DNA from: Emydura subglobosa
Lineage: Eukaryota > Chordata > Testudines > Chelidae
NCBI GenBank assembly: GCA_007922225.1
Contig: ML679970.1
Span: 38,175,460-38,239,459 of the forward strand
Reading direction: 5' to 3'
Length of the DNA stretch: 64,000 nt
The notes beneath the pieces are model-generated. The model ran no database searches. It worked only from the letters and a program-made list of their open reading frames with translations, and was not told the DNA's origin. Position 1 is the stretch's first letter. Every line of letters starts with the position of its first letter. Below, one piece after another: positions 24,885 to 35,272 of the stretch. Made by a program: the position numbers and the translations under genes.

Positions 24885-25130
24885 ATTATTCCCACCTTAC
24901 ATGTAGGGAATTGAGGTGCACTGAAGCACATACTGAATTTTAAGTGTACAAGGAGCTCCATTAAAGTCAACAAGGCTATTCACATTTCCACTTAAGCACA
25001 TGCTTAACTTTGTTTCCTGACATGGGGGCTAAGTGATTTATCAAGGACTGTGGCAGAATTGGGTATTTAACCAGGATCTCGAGTCCCAGTGAATTGCCTT
25101 AACTACAATACTATTCTTGCTCTCATAAAC
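24885..25130 (-). repeat. MIR-like SINE split by a palindromic repeat
   Basis: Minus-strand SINE pieces lie at 24885-24926 ('tttattattcccaccttac', 'ggaattgaggtgcactg') and 25028-25130 ('ctaagtgatttatcaagg', 'tggcagaattgggtattt', 'cccagtgaattgcctta'). Between them lies a class 1 palindrome with 'ccattaaagtcaacaaggct' and 'cttaagcacatgcttaact'. In uninterrupted copies these SINE blocks adjoin, so the palindrome appears inserted. No target duplication is visible. Confidence 0.5.
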
Positions 25131-25380
25131 ACTGGAAAACAAAAGTAATTTCATAAAAGAAATCAACAATTAAGGAATTGATTTGCAAATATATTGTTTT
25201 AACTATATTTTAAATTTATTAATTCGACATTAAATCTATTCCCCTACTGATTTGAGATCTTAACTAGTAGTTCTTTAATTAAAAAAACCCAAACAAACAA
25301 ACCACTGCAGTCCACCTTTAAATTGCATTTAGAAAGCCATTTCCTCTTATCCATGAATAGAGCTGATGAAGACAAAGAAA
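25131..25380. other. A/T-rich unique sequence
   Basis: A/T-rich, with several TTAATT words; no repeat identity seen. Confidence 0.35.
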
Positions 25381-25565
25381 GGCCCTGGCTACATTTCCTG
25401 TGTCAAATAATGTAAACAAAACAAAGCAGTCTAATACACTTAAGTAATCTAGTGGAGGCAATTAACCTTTTGAGTGAGAGATGCTAATTGCTAAGTAATT
25501 CTGTTTTCTATGGTTCCATATCTTTGTGTAAGCCTGACCCAACCCTGCAATAATCAATCATTTCT
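25381..25565. promoter_or_regulatory. Candidate conserved enhancer-like block
   Basis: Contains a forkhead-type site TGTAAACAAA (25411-25420) abutting a SOX-type ACAAAG (25421-25426), then TAATT homeodomain-type words at about 25455-25505. The stretch has no repeat character. The arrangement suggests a developmental enhancer but is only suggestive in A/T-rich DNA. Confidence 0.25.
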
Positions 25566-26879
25566 TTTGTTGAAAGTCAATATGCTTTCATGGTTTTTTC
25601 TTAGCTATTTTTACGAGAAGAAGAATTGCCAAACCAGAATACCCCACTGGCCCTTCTAAATCCAGGATTTTAAATACAACAAATGGACAGAACCAGATGC
25701 TACAGAGGCAGATAAAATAAATCTCATCATGGGCAATTATGGAATAGATTGCCCACAAGGGAAATTTTTTCCTAACCTCTTTCAATTAGTTAATGTAATG
25801 ATTGACTTACATCCTGAAGTACAAGATTCTCTGAAAAGGTCTTGGGGTCCAGGTAGTCCTTGGGCATCTTCCAGGCAATTTTGTTAATTAATATTGTGAT
25901 ACTTTTCAAATAAATTATTTGATTAATTTTGTTTTTAATTTCCCACCTGGCTCTAGTGCAGATTGAGCCTTTGACTCTTTGCGGGGAAAACCTGAAGCAA
26001 CCACTCTTAGCCAGTGTTATCAGCCTTTCATTTTCATGAATCAAGACCTTAAGTCTAGCGCATTTTGGGCACTGGGGGAGGAGAGGGGAAGATGGGCTAC
26101 ATTAATATCTTCAAACTACTGCACTGAGTGCTCTGCAAAAGATGCTGGGAATCAACTTGGTCCTGTCCTCGGTTCTGCTTCAAAAGGGCTTTGAAAGCCA
26201 GCTCTCTAGTTTATTGAGTTGTTGAAGAGGCTCCTCGATAAGCAGGATTTCAGTTAGATCAATAGCACAAACAATAAATCACCCCCCAAACACCAAAAGC
26301 ATTTTCTCTCTTCCATTGCATTCTTGAAGCTGGGTGGCTGGTTTAGATCCACATTCAGACTCCTTCAGATGCCAGATGTCAGAAGCTGTCTGGATTTTAT
26401 CCACCTCAAATCAAAAGGCAGACAGAAAATAGAGCAAATGAAAAGTTAAAATAAAAGAAGAGCAATGTGTGTTTTATGTACCACATGCTGGTTAATAACA
26501 CGAAAGGACTCTAAACTAAATTGGCTGTTTAATCAGGAAAACTATTTACAGAGATGCTGCAACTGCAGCTAGTATTGTAGCCATGTGCACACAGACTGAC
26601 TTCCCGGACCCTCCTCCAAACGTTCCCCTCCTGCAGCCTGTGCTCTTCCCTTCAAGTTTCATGCAGGTTGCTACAATGTGCATTATTGGTTCTCACTGTA
26701 GCGGGGTCCATTGCAAACTGCAGGGGTTCTCTTACTATCAGAATGTAAGGCACAGATGGGTGGAGGAAGGTACTGTAACTTTCCCAGGCTCCAACCAAAA
26801 AATATAGGTTCCACCCCAAAAATAAGCTATGCCCACTTGAGACAGCCAAACGAGAAGCAGATGTGCAAAATATGATGAT
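25566..26879. other. No recognisable feature
   Basis: Short frames on both strands (25588-25785, 25790-26044, 25979-26194, 26583-26807) have no family signature. No RNA gene or repeat boundary is seen. Confidence 0.4.
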
Positions 26880-26995
26880 GGTTATTATTAGTTAACATTT
26901 CTGTATTAATGTATTAATGGTTAGAGGCTTCACTAGATGAGGGCCTCGTGCTAGGCAATGTGCAATCATATAGTAAATGACAATCCCTTACCACG
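26880..26995 (-). repeat. MIR-like SINE tail
   Basis: 'ggttagaggcttcactagat', 'cctcgtgctaggcaatgtg' and 'taaatgacaatccctta' is the reverse tail order seen at 34048 and 53885. Confidence 0.5.
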
Positions 26996-27077
26996 CATGC
27001 CCTTCTGGGCTCTTGGCTGCCCATGGGGAATATTGGATGATGTGTGTTGGTGCCTCAGGCTTGGTGTCTGAGTGTGA

Positions 27078-27963
27078 CTTAAGGCCCAGATCTGCAAAGT
27101 TGGGGCTAGTAGCCTAAGTCCCATTTTTAGGTGCCACCGTGATCCACAAAACTCCATGCAATTGCCACCTAATCCCATAGGCACCTAACCTCACTCAGCA
27201 CATAAGTTTCCACTGTAAATTCCCTAGGGCTTAAATATCTGCCTCTGGGCATTGCTCACTGGTGCCTCACTGCAGGCATCTGGGAATCCCACATCAGAAT
27301 AGCCCAGAGGTCAGAGCACTCTCCTGAATTGGGATACCCCTATTCAAATCCTTTCTCCCTTTCTGGCAGAGGATGGGGAATTGAACCTGGGTCTTCCTCC
27401 TCCTAGGTGATTGCTCTAACCACTGGATGAAGAGTTACAAGGTGGGCACCCCCCCCCCATCTCCTGCTCCTTCTCTGGAGAGATTTTGAATGGGACCCGA
27501 TCCAGTAGGTGGCCTCTGAGCATGCCTCCTGGTTTGGGCCCCATGGGTGAGCAAGACGCTCCTCCTCCTGTCTTCTCCTGTTCATGGATCACATTGGGGC
27601 TTAGACAGGAGATAGGAATCCAGCTGCCTACAGCAAGGCAGCAGCAAACAATGCCCATAGACAATGCTTCATTTGTAACAAAAGAGGTGCCAGGGCTCAA
27701 GCAATTCTTTTACATTCATAACTGATGCAGCAAGCCCAGAAATGCTGGGGCTCTGAACTGCCAAGCCTAGAGGAGTCAGGGCTCAGCCCTGGCACAAATT
27801 AAGCACTGCCCACAGGCAGAAACACAGCTGGCTAGCAAACTTGCACGGTGGAAATTTAGGCGCTTACAGAGTTAGGGGGAAGCTGAGTGGAAACTTTGTG
27901 GATCACGGTGGTGTCTAAAAACAGGACTTACATGCCAAGTCCCTTTGTGGATCTAGGGTTAAG
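27078..27963. mobile_element. Fold-back element with long inverted arms
   Basis: Left arm from 27078 ('cttaaggcccagatctgcaa', 'gccaccgtgatccacaaa', 'aagtttccactgtaa') matches the reverse of the right arm ending at 27963 ('cttaaccctagatccacaaa', 'caccaccgtgatccacaaag', 'agtttccactcagc'). The arms are about 110-150 bp with small indels, on an 886-bp unit. No transposase is present. A tRNA-like segment lies inside at about 27366-27430. The class is unknown to me; it behaves like a MITE or fold-back transposon. Confidence 0.65.
27366..27430 (-). repeat. tRNA-like segment inside fold-back element
   Basis: The minus strand reads 'ccagtggttagagcaatcac' (A-box-like) and, about 35 bases on, 'ccaggttcaattcc' (B-box GGTTCAATTCC). 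This is a tRNA-derived Pol III promoter shape. No acceptor stem or 3' end pairing is seen, so it is a SINE head rather than a tRNA gene. Confidence 0.6.
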
Positions 27964-28142
27964 GACCAAATTTCTAAAATTATTTAGGAGGCTAAGGATG
28001 CAGCAAGGGGCCTGGTAGGATTTTCAAATGCACCTAGGCCCTAACTCCTCTTGATTAGAAAAGCAGCGAGCTGCTTTTCAAAATCCCACTAGGCGCCTAT
28101 CTGCATCTTTAGCCTCCTAAACGACTTTAAAGATCTGGCCTT
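27961..28142. repeat. Second fold-back repeat, class 3 palindrome
   Basis: Left arm (27963-28035: 'atttaggaggctaaggatgc', 'ctggtaggattttcaaa') pairs with right arm (28068-28142: 'tttcaaaatcccactaggcg', 'gcatctttagcctcctaaac', 'agatctggcctt'). The pairing spans about 70 bp per side with a short loop. It directly abuts the previous element, sharing 'ttaagg'. Confidence 0.6.
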
Positions 28143-29215
28143 ATGTACCCTGCTGGGTTCTGCTAGGCACCTTAGGCTTGGTTCCTTCTCAATTGGGCAA
28201 GAAGAAAATGGTATCTCCCAAGTGCCCCCTACTTGTGGCAACAAAAATCAGATGTCATGCACCGTAGACTGTGCATAACTTCGTAATATAATCATTCTTC
28301 TTCTTTCCTTTATGCTTGATCAGCCAATAAAATACTGAATGTTGATATTTAAAAAGATATCAACACAACTCTGTCACTGCAGCTCAGTTCTTATTAGCAA
28401 TACCCTCTGCTATTGAGTCGTTTATGACATGCACCAAGAAGGATGATGCCAATGTCCAGCCCCAAGCAAAGCCAGGAAACATGATATTGGCTGAAGGCTA
28501 AGAAAATTCTGGTCTGACATATACTAAAGATCTTGCTATAACCTTGATATTCCCTTGGTTATCATCTAACAAGTGTCCATCCTTCGAACTACATCTCACC
28601 CTAATCCCCCTAAACTGGTTTATTTTCCATTGTTTTGACCATTGCCAAAAGGAAGACTTAAGGAATAGAAAAGGTCTGCCTGTCCATTTCACTTTGAATT
28701 GCTCTCAGAACTAGCTGATCCAGCCCAGACAAAAGGTGCTATTTACATGCCACCAGTACCACCCAGGTAAATAAGTGAACATTCATCTGGGCACCTTAGC
28801 AAAAGATAACCAGGAGTTTTTTTTAAAAAGTGAGTATATATATTTTTTTTCTTGGGCTTTCCCTGAACGATGCTGACGAACATTAGTGTACATATGTAAA
28901 AAGAGGACAGAATTCTGTAACTATAAAGTTCGCTGGGGATCCCATAGGATAAAATGTACTGAAGAAATGTAGAGACTATGCATAACCATGGACACAAGCT
29001 AAACATTCAAAGCAGAGATCAGAAAGCCCAGGTTAGGTGCCCACATTTGAAAATCAGATTCTACACAAACAGACAAGGAGCACACCTTTCCCATCTCTAT
29101 ATCTTTTTAAATCTTCTGGTAGATTAAAAATACAGAATTAAAAGTTAGCAGCTGCTAAATCGCACAACTGACAGAGGCCAGTGTCCTCCGCGTATGACTC
29201 ATCCTTTTGTTTTCT
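28143..29215. other. No recognisable feature
   Basis: No gene. Minus frames at 28498-28692 and 28743-29006 are unsupported. Confidence 0.4.
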
Positions 29216-29907
29216 TCAGACTGTGGTTGTGAGGAAATGAGAACATGGTAGTGTCTCTCTCTCACTTCCTTCCACAGCTTGCGTACTGCTCCCTAGTCTC
29301 AGATACTGTTGTGGGTCTCTAAAAGTTTTTGCTATGTCAGCCTGCAATGACTGCCTAATGCTCTGTATTAAACTAGGTACTAAAGACACTAAGAGACATA
29401 TCAGAGATATCATATTGCACCTGCCTTGGTCTACTTGTTTGTTTGAAATAAGAGGGATACAAATTAATACCTGTAACATTTGCAGAGAATGAAATAAGTG
29501 GGGCAGAGGATTATTAACCAAGGGAGGCCTCACGGTGTTAGAAATTATTGCAAAGTGTGATCTGATCTGTTGTATGGAAAGCAACCAGGTTGGTACAATA
29601 CTGTCCCACACACAGCTTTGAAAGACTATCAGAAACCAAAAGTCAGGCAAGTCAAGACTTTGCTCAAAGATTCTGATCTCAGATCAGTTAACAACAAACT
29701 TCCTTGTGTCTTGTGCTTTTACAATCATCATAGATCCTAAGTAAACTTGATAGAGGTCACGCAACAAGAGAAGGAAGCCAAGAAGACAGCCAACACCTGA
29801 CATTTCTGCCCTGCACTTTGTGAAGTCATTTACACCAGGGAGACAAGAGTGCAGAGAGCGTGAACTGAATAGTGCTTTCCACTTACTTTGTACTGAATGA
29901 TTGCACC
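29216..29907 (-). pseudogene. Unidentified interrupted reading frame
   Basis: One minus-strand frame runs from about 29932 down to 29216 with a single TGA near 29684, about 230 codons. It has two hydrophobic stretches (GCLLGFLLLL and ISLICLLVSLVPSLI), the second followed by a polar tail with DIAKTFRDPQQYLRL. The layout is compatible with the membrane end of an old retroviral envelope-type protein, but I do not recognise the family and it may be chance. The hAT-type element at 29908 cuts off the upstream side. Confidence 0.2.
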
Positions 29908-30177
29908 CAGGGCTGGATTTAGGGGCAGGCAACTACCGAGGGTGCTGAGCTTGAGGGGTGCCAAGATCGGGGTGCTGTTTTTGTTAGGATTTACAGATCA
30001 TAATGTGCAAATTTATCATCTTACATGACAGGGATAAATCATGCATGCAAATCGTGCATCCAAGTTGTGGAATGGGCTACCAATGCAAAAAATGTATTCA
30101 AAAGTTTAACAAATGGAGGTGGGAGACTCTGAAGACGCTCCTCATCTGAGATTCTATTTGGTCTAGGGCTGGCCCTG
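29908..30177. mobile_element. hAT-type miniature element
   Basis: Begins CAGGGCTGGATTTAGGG and ends (reversed) CAGGGCCAGCCCTAGACC, an imperfect terminal inverted repeat. Flanks are attgcacc (29900-29907) and attgcaca (30178-30185), seven of eight matching, the expected hAT target duplication. It is 270 bp and has no coding capacity. Confidence 0.8.
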
Positions 30178-30185
30178 ATTGCACA

Positions 30186-30469
30186 CAGTGCAGGGAAAAT
30201 AGACAGTCAGCCCTGGGTGTACATCTGTTACCTCTTACAATCCAAAGTGGATGTAAAAACCTCTTCCACCTAACCCACAGATCTTAATGTTGTGTCAGCA
30301 ACTGCCTAGAACTCAGTGTTAAATACAGTATATGAAAAGAACGAATAGTGTAATTCACTTTCTACCATGTGTGTGCACCCATGTACTACTGCCCTTTATT
30401 ACAGGCAATTACAACAGCTCATCTGTGGACCATATCCCCATATTACTAACAGATAATGAAGATTCTCGC
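30186..30469. other. No recognisable feature
   Basis: Nothing identified. Confidence 0.35.
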
Positions 30470-30535
30470 TGAGATCAAGTGGTAGAAGCCTGTGCTTTTG
30501 GAGCAGGTGGACCTGAGCTGTATCCAGCCTATCAG
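30470..30535 (+). repeat. tRNA-like SINE head
   Basis: 'gagatcaagtggtagaagcc' (A-box-like) followed by 'tggacctgagctgtatcc' (degraded B-box position) resembles a tRNA-derived head. The downstream sequence to about 30700 does not match the SINE body seen elsewhere. Confidence 0.4.
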
Positions 30536-30704
30536 CATGGAGTTCTGCATGGCCCTTGTGTGCAGCATGACAACCCTGAAGTTACTCAATGGCCACAGAT
30601 TTGTTACAGTAACAACATGTTGGGTTTATAAACTGAATTTCATCCAAGGATCACAAACCATTGCACAGACATTAATTCACTGTGCTACAGTGTATCCCTG
30701 GAAG

Positions 30705-30945
30705 CTAAGCACTGGTCAGGAAACGGTTTTTGTTCCCATGACAAATTTTCATTGACAATTTTTCTTCAAAAGTTTTTGGGGTTTTAATCAAAATTCCAAA
30801 CAGAAAATTTTGATTCAAAACAAAAAAGAGTTTCTCCTGAAACCAGAAATTTCCTCATGGAAATGTCCATTTTGATTAAAAGAAAAAAAAAAAAGGCATT
30901 TTTCTTCAAAAAATTTTTGAATATAATATTTTGACAGGCTCATCG
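30705..30945. mobile_element. A/T-rich hAT-like miniature element
   Basis: Left side 'agcactggtcaggaaac' and right side (reversed) 'gagcctgtcaaaatatt' are decayed versions of the AGGGCTGGTCAAAA-type end seen intact at 32141. The inside is built from runs of A and T with 'caaaattttcattg'-type words. No coding capacity. Confidence 0.45.
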
Positions 30946-30949
30946 AAGA

Positions 30950-31065
30950 ACATACTATTATGCTCATTTCACAGATGCGTGAGACTTGCTGCAGGTTACA
31001 TGGTAAGTGCATGACAGAGCTAGGAGACCCCAGGAGTCCTGATCATCTTTCTCAACAATCTCTAG
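30950..31065 (-). repeat. MIR-like SINE, core and head
   Basis: 'gctcatttcacagatgcgtg', 'gcaggttacatggtaagtgc' and 'gacagagctaggagacccc' match the minus-strand core order of the copies at 8516 and 41425. Confidence 0.5.
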
Positions 31066-31984
31066 CCTATGACATTCTTGAAGCAAGGAGTTGTGAACTT
31101 TTGTGAGGGGTATTCTTCTCCCTTGATCTCAGCTGTCCTTTATGGTCTCCCTTCAATGAACTTTGGATCAGGACCTAACTCCTCATCACTGAGCTGGTCT
31201 AGTGTTAGTACCCTAAGCTGTAATACAGAGAAATAGGCATGCATAGTCACAAAAAGAGCCATCTGGCCATTCCTAGGCAGAGTGAGCTATATCACACTTG
31301 TATCATTGCTTTAATTTATTGTTCTTAAAGTGCTTTGAGGCTTCTGTTCTAAATGTTTCTTTTTAAATTTCCACTTCCCTTTAAAAATGATGCCACCAGA
31401 TTTGACACTGCCTGTGCTGTTAATATCTGACACATGTCAGATGAATTCTTTTCTTTGCTGTCTTCCCCCCCACTATCCCCCACTATGCTGCATAGATTTA
31501 GAATTTTTTTTAGCTCACTGCTTTGCTATCCTCCTCCACACATTTTTCAGCACTCAGAAATCTTATAATTTTAAATAACACAGTGCTTTGAGCTGATCCT
31601 ATTATCATTTGCAGTAGTGTTTCCCCAGAGAATTATATAATCTCAACCTGTCTTCCCTAAGAAGCATCTAACTATGTAACCTACTGTACTAAATTTGAGC
31701 TTAGTTCTATTTTTTAAAATACTTGTAAAAACTTCCCCATGTTCTCCTGCAACTCCTGAACAGATGGCTCCTTTTCCCTTATTTCCAGCCACTGCAACAG
31801 GAAGAAAACTACAGACCTTCTCTTCCCCATCTAGATATGGGATCACAAAACCTGCTGCTTAGCTGGTCCTCAGCATTTCATTCTCTTCACTGTCATGTAG
31901 TAGGCAAGCTAGGATTGCTGCAGTTCACTGTTTCCTTGTCCTCCCTCCCCATCTGCTTGTTTTTCTCCCTCAATTGTTTCGCAT
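31066..31984. other. No recognisable feature
   Basis: No gene or named repeat. Confidence 0.4.
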
Positions 31985-32140
31985 TATAATGTTCAGATCG
32001 TGGCCTCTTTTGGGCAAGTTCTCTTTTGTTACATGTATATGCAAGGCCTACCAAAATGTAGTCCTGACCCTTGACTGAGGGTTCTCGGTGCTACTGAAAT
32101 GCCAACATAATATTGATTATTAATTATTATTATTATTAAG
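31985..32140 (+). repeat. MIR-like SINE tail with ATT microsatellite
   Basis: 'cgtggcctcttttgggcaag', 'gacccttgactgagggttc' and 'tcggtgctactgaaatgcc' are the forward tail blocks, ending in an (ATT)n run at 32116-32139. Confidence 0.6.
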
Positions 32141-32662
32141 TAGGGCTGGTCAAAACCTTTCCATCAGAACTATTTATTTTTGATGGAGAATTGGGTGTTT
32201 GATTAAACTCAATACTTTTGTGATCAGTGTCAGCTTTCCATAGAAATCAGGGTGTTTTGTGTGATTAAAATCTGTAATAGTTCAGTATAGAAAAACTGTT
32301 GTCATGCTTCATGGGAATCACTGTTCGGTTGCCTTATGTCTCTAGTCTCTTCTATGAGACAGGCTCTCTGATAGGACATCTCCCATGATGCACCATGGCC
32401 AGTGAATCCCAGGAGATACTGCCTCCCTCTTGAAGAGGGGAGACCATGATGCATTATGGAGAATGTAGTTTGGCCAGGAAGCCTGGCCTATAGAGGAGAA
32501 TGAGAGCATAAGGCACACAATCTACATCTCCCATGATGCACTACAGTAGTATTCCCAAATACAATGTTTTGGGTTATTGCTGAAATTTGTCAAGTTTCTA
32601 ATTTCTGCTGAAAAACTAAAAGTTTTTCATTGATAACAAGACCAATTTTTAACCAGCTCTGA
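32141..32662. mobile_element. hAT-like element carrying ZNF143/THAP11-like sites
   Basis: Starts TAGGGCTGGTCAAAAC and ends (reversed) TCAGAGCTGGTTAAAAAT, an inverted repeat of about 14 bp. No 8-bp duplication is visible, perhaps because it landed beside the ATT run of a SINE. It is 522 bp with no transposase. Three copies of a CTACATCTCCCATGATGC-like word sit inside at 32374-32397, 32444-32469 (reverse strand) and 32521-32544. Confidence 0.6.
32374..32544. promoter_or_regulatory. Three ZNF143/THAP11-like motifs
   Basis: Sites read ACATCTCCCATGATGCACC (plus), ACTACATTCTCCATAATGC (minus) and CTACATCTCCCATGATGCAC (plus). The known vertebrate site for ZNF143/THAP11 is close to ACTACAATTCCCAGAATGC. 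The match is good for site 3 and moderate for the other two. Binding is inferred, not shown. Confidence 0.45.
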
Positions 32663-33384
32663 TAAGTTCAGCATTGTGATTTCCTCCTCCTTAATGTGAT
32701 AGCAGAGCAAGGCACAGGGGTCTAGTATGATTTTGCAGTCACCCATTCCAAAACCACAGGCTGTTTGCAAACATTAATTCAAACTGTGTAAAAGAATTAG
32801 CACGGAGCGTGTTTGTGTCCCTTCTGAGCGGATTTTCTCCAATCTAGCAAATGAGTTCCCTAACAGCAATGTTTGCTGAGATGGCAAATTGAATTTCTAG
32901 AAGTTAGTAGAAAGCAACATTTGAATACACAACTGGAAGTATTTACACCTAAAACCCAATTCTCAGTGCTACACTCATCCAGTTGGAAATTTGAAACATA
33001 CCATGTAACGGATGTGTCCAGACCAGCTGGACTTTGAAATCAAGGGAAAGGACTACAAGGTGTACTAACAACCCCTTTGTGTTCTAGTTCCATCCACCAG
33101 CTACAACATATACATTGCCTTGATGAAGCTCATAGAAATTTTTGTGACAATCAGATTTGGAGCAGAGAGAAGAAAACAGCCTGAAGTGGACTTAAGCTCT
33201 GGCCGATTTTCTACTGTAATAATACTGTGTACTGTATGTATACAATAGCCTTTTACATATGCGGCCTTCCTCTTCAACTCATTCCTTCCTGGAGGCCCAC
33301 AAAGAAGGGACTTAATATATAGTATTACTAATGAGTATTTAAAAAAAAAAAAAACTCTCCAGGATGATACAGGACCATTGTGAT
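32663..33384. other. No recognisable feature
   Basis: No gene or repeat recognised. A poly-A run lies at about 33340. Confidence 0.35.
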
Positions 33385-33475
33385 TGAGGAGGGCTGTGGG
33401 AGAGCAGAGAATTGAATCATGATCTCCTGAGCGCTTAAGTATCACCCTAATGGCTGGACCAGGCTGCCTCTTTTC
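33385..33475 (-). repeat. MIR-like SINE, tRNA-like head
   Basis: Minus strand: 'tggtccagccattagggtga' (A-box region) and 'atgattcaattctctgctc' (B-box GATTCAATTC). Confidence 0.5.
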
Positions 33476-33904
33476 CTTGTTCCTTCCCCTGCTTTTCCCA
33501 CAGTGTCTTGGCCTCTACGTGTTCCCCCATGTTACGAATGTTTCAGGGAAAGTATTGTCTGTATTTTGGGGGGTTTTATGGCAGCAAGCACCATAAATAA
33601 TGATGGCAGAAGCCTGGCAGGCTGAGAGCGCGCACACCGACAATACACGGACTTCCAGTTTGACTGACTGGTATAACCAGACTTCAGAAGACTTGGACAA
33701 AAAAAAAACAAAGAATGGGCTCCTCCCACAACTGACAACAAAGCACTGTGGTCTCATGGTGCTGAGCGTCCAACAAAAAATATTATTGGTAATTATCAGC
33801 TGGATCAATTAAAATAAACTTGTATGAGGGCCACATGGTTCATTCTCTCCAATAAACAACAACAACAACAAAAAACGCTCTACCATACTTGACATTATAA
33901 GCCT
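33476..33904. other. No gene; short CAA repeat
   Basis: (CAA)n lies at about 33858-33870. Opposed frames at 33515-33808 and 33600-33812 overlap and are unsupported. Confidence 0.35.
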
Positions 33905-34035
33905 GATTCATTGTACTGGGTGTAAATTCTATAGATGGAATTCAATGGATTACTGCTGATTTACATTTAGGTTAGCCAGGATCATCCAGTAATTACTCTA
34001 AACATTATAGCCCAGATCCTTAAACTGGATCTGGC
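33905..34035. repeat. Palindromic repeat, class 2 (GGTGTAAAT type)
   Basis: 'tgtactgggtgtaaattcta' and 'ctgctgatttacatttaggt' form an inverted pair around 'gaattcaatgga'. Related copies lie near 46890, 49600, 49840, 56920, 63490 and 63680. Confidence 0.45.
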
Positions 34036-34047
34036 CCTGAGTTATCG

Positions 34048-34205
34048 TTTAACATTTATATCATGGTAACGCCTAGAGGCTCCATTGTGCTGTATAAACA
34101 TACACTAAATGAAAATCCTGGCTTCAAAAACTTACATTCAACGACAAAAAGTATAACAGGAGGATGAGACAAACAAGTGGGCAGGGAAAGGAAGGCACAT
34201 GTGGT
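34048..34205 (-). repeat. MIR-like SINE tail
   Basis: 'ggtaacgcctagaggctcc', 'attgtgctgtataaacatac' and 'caaaaacttacattcaacg' is the reverse tail, followed by 'acaaacaagtgggcaggg'. The head is absent. Confidence 0.55.
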
Positions 34206-35004
34206 AACAAAAAAAAAAAAGGGTGTTTTAGCACAGACTAGCTGTATGCACAATAGTTGGTGATCACCATTTCTAAATGGCTATTTGCCACTGGCCTAGT
34301 CACAATCCATCTGATAAGATCTTACAGCAGTTACCTTGCAGTGCTATGGATCATTATTGTAGAATATTGTACCATAATTTTCATAAAAGTAAGTGAGAAC
34401 GTGTTGCATTCTCCACCAGCAGCTCTGATGCACGTGACACAGTAATAAGAATGCAACAAAAAGAGTGCCAGGCTAATGTAATAGACGTAATGAAGATTAA
34501 TCTCTCCCCAGAGATGAGGACATGCCTTCTTTGAGACCTAGCACACTGCTACAGAATTTGGAGGATCAAAATTGGGTCAATGCAAGCTAATGAATAGTAA
34601 ACCTCTCTTGTTCTTATTATGGGGTGGTGTATAGGGATTTCAAGTGAGCTTCTGATTTCTATTCCAGCAATGGCATTCCCATGTTGGAAACCGTGAGATA
34701 GGTGGGAAGGAGACTCTGACTGTACATCCACAATACTCCAGTGGGGGTGCAGAGCAAGCGCTGCTGCTAGCATGAGCCCTGGGGAAACTGTGGCTGGGAC
34801 TCTCAGGGGAGCGCATTCTGTAGAAGTGAGCAGCTCTGACACCATTACCACTTTAGGGAAGCTGATGTCCTGCCTGCACTTTCCACCACATTAAGATCTT
34901 GCAGGTGCAAAGGCAGACGGAGTGGATCCTTGCAAGGGCCAGACACAATCTGATCCAGAGGTTAAGTATCTGAGAAGGACAGAGGTACTACACAGCACGA
35001 GACT
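34206..35004. other. No recognisable feature
   Basis: No gene; the minus frame at 34549-34851 has no recognisable motif. Confidence 0.35.
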
Positions 35005-35215
35005 GTCTTATGGCTCAGGCACATGCATGGACTAGGGCAGATGCGGGTTCAACTCCCTGCTCTGCCACAGCTTTCCAGTGCAACTTCTTGCAAATCAGTT
35101 GACCACGCTGTGCCTCAGTTTCTCATTGGTAAAACGAGGATAATGGGCACTGTATCACAAGTTCTATGTACCACTTCACTCTCCTGACATCCTCTGTTAC
35201 TTGAATGGATGCAGT
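35005..35215 (+). repeat. MIR-like SINE, head and core
   Basis: tRNA-like head with 'cttatggctcaggcacatgc' and B-box 'gcgggttcaactccctgctc' at about 35043, then core 'gtgcctcagtttctcattgg' and 'taaaacgaggataatggg'. The tail is weak. This copy and 58320 give the plus-strand layout of the family. Confidence 0.65.
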
Positions 35216-35252
35216 CCTGAAAGGTACTGAGGAGACCCTCCATACTCACTGA

Positions 35253-35272
35253 GGCCTGGTCTACATTGCAAA
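35253..35272 (+). repeat. Harbinger left terminal inverted repeat
   Basis: GGCCTGGTCTACATTGC at the left end. It also resembles the ends of the non-coding derivatives at 43078-44291 (right end) and 52075-52275 (right end). Confidence 0.75.

Noticed and set aside
27366..27430. A true tRNA gene
   Set aside because: A and B boxes are visible, but there is no acceptor-stem pairing, and the segment lies inside a repeat.
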